64,000 nucleotides of DNA from the NCBI GenBank assembly GCA_000620205.1, contig JHVP01000011.1:1-64000 (forward strand), given 5' to 3'. The position numbers and the translations under genes were made by a program. Origin of the DNA: Geodermatophilaceae bacterium URHA0031. Lineage in GTDB: Bacteria; Actinomycetota; Actinomycetes; Mycobacteriales; Geodermatophilaceae. The notes under the pieces are model-generated. The model made no database searches. It had not been told where the DNA came from and was given only the letters and a program-made list of their open reading frames with translations. Below are positions 63,714 to 64,000 of this stretch, piece by piece; within the stretch, counting starts at the first letter, position 1; each line of letters begins with the position of its first letter.

Positions 63714-64000
63714 AGCGGGTGAGGACGACGGGCAGGTCGTGGAGGCCGCGCATCACGAACTCGGGACGACGCCGGGCGGGGGCACCGAGCGCGAGAGCTG
63801 AGGTCCGGCGCAGCAGCGCGCCGAACGATGCCTGCAGCTCCACCCGGGCCAGCGGGGCGCCGATGCAGAAGTGCACGCCGGCGCCGAAGGAGATGTGCGG
63901 GTTGTCCACCCGCCCGACGTCGAGGGTGTCGGCGTCGGTGAACACGGCCGGGTCACGGTTGGCGCTGCCGAGCAGGGCGGCGATCTTCTGCCCCCGCGCG
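63712..64000 (-). CDS. Cytochrome P450, C-terminal part (continues past the window)
   Basis: The last ~95 residues of a bacterial P450. The haem-binding loop FGAGVHFCIGAPLARVEL contains the axial Cys and is preceded by SANRDPAVFTDADTLDVGRV, the standard ANRDPxxFxDPDxxDxxR element. The C-terminus is RGLHDLPVVLTR. The gene starts beyond the right edge, so substrate and full length are unknown. It is convergent with araA. Confidence 0.95.
   Translation of the reverse strand, partial: ARGQKIAALLGSANRDPAVFTDADTLDVGRVDNPHISFGAGVHFCIGAPLARVELQASFGALLRRTSALALGAPARRRPEFVMRGLHDLPVVLTR

Overview
The window is chromosomal DNA of a high-G+C actinobacterium. Gene style points to the Geodermatophilaceae (Blastococcus, Modestobacter or Geodermatophilus type): many GTG starts, dense GTGA/ATGA gene overlaps, a sortase/ECF-sigma operon, a Mn catalase, and DUF485-ActP. 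The family assignment is an inference. The window opens in the 5S rRNA gene at the end of an rRNA operon.

Layout. 0.15-3.4 kb: 5S terminator and short repeats, then a GntR(YtrA)-ABC ATPase-permease operon and a PadR-type repressor. 3.5-15.9 kb: a purine-to-ammonia block: ureABCFGD, allantoinase, allantoicase, the three subunits of xanthine dehydrogenase (divergent), and a probable 8-oxoguanine deaminase. No uricase is in the window. 16-18.8 kb: a DUF4397 surface protein, class F sortase, ECF sigma factor and anti-sigma factor in one operon. 18.8-24.1 kb: an EgtE-like aminotransferase, a MEDS/HATPase regulator, DUF309, malic enzyme and a Fpg/Nei glycosylase. 24.1-29.0 kb: an accessory island, richer in A/T, with a decayed IS5-like element whose terminal inverted repeats can be seen, an unrecognised 442-aa membrane protein, an orphan amino-acid-binding lipoprotein and a possible conjugative-element relic. 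29.0-54.2 kb: mostly chromosomal transport and regulation genes: FtsX-type ABC exporter with a two-component system, MFS, USP, an unusual Rieske protein, acetate symporter, Mn catalase, a second two-component pair, a MutL-like protein, PH-domain pair, rhodanese and acyl-CoA ligase. 54.4-63.7 kb: an L-arabinose module (ChvE-GguA-GguB importer, LacI repressor, ribulokinase, epimerase, isomerase). A cytochrome P450 gene runs off the right edge.

How the genes fit together. Xanthine dehydrogenase and the deaminase produce urate; allantoinase and allantoicase release urea, which urease hydrolyses. In the arabinose module a perfect TTGTTA-N4-TAACAA operator lies before the kinase and overlaps the repressor stop codon. 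A 14/16 match lies in the promoter of the importer, so both arms are probably under the same LacI protein.

The most notable unexplained signal is a family of four ~55-bp, two-tier hairpins (9.3, 35.4, 43.1 and 52.5 kb) at gene 3' ends. Their stem sequences differ but stay complementary (covariation), around a conserved loop. They look like a dispersed terminator or structured-repeat family.
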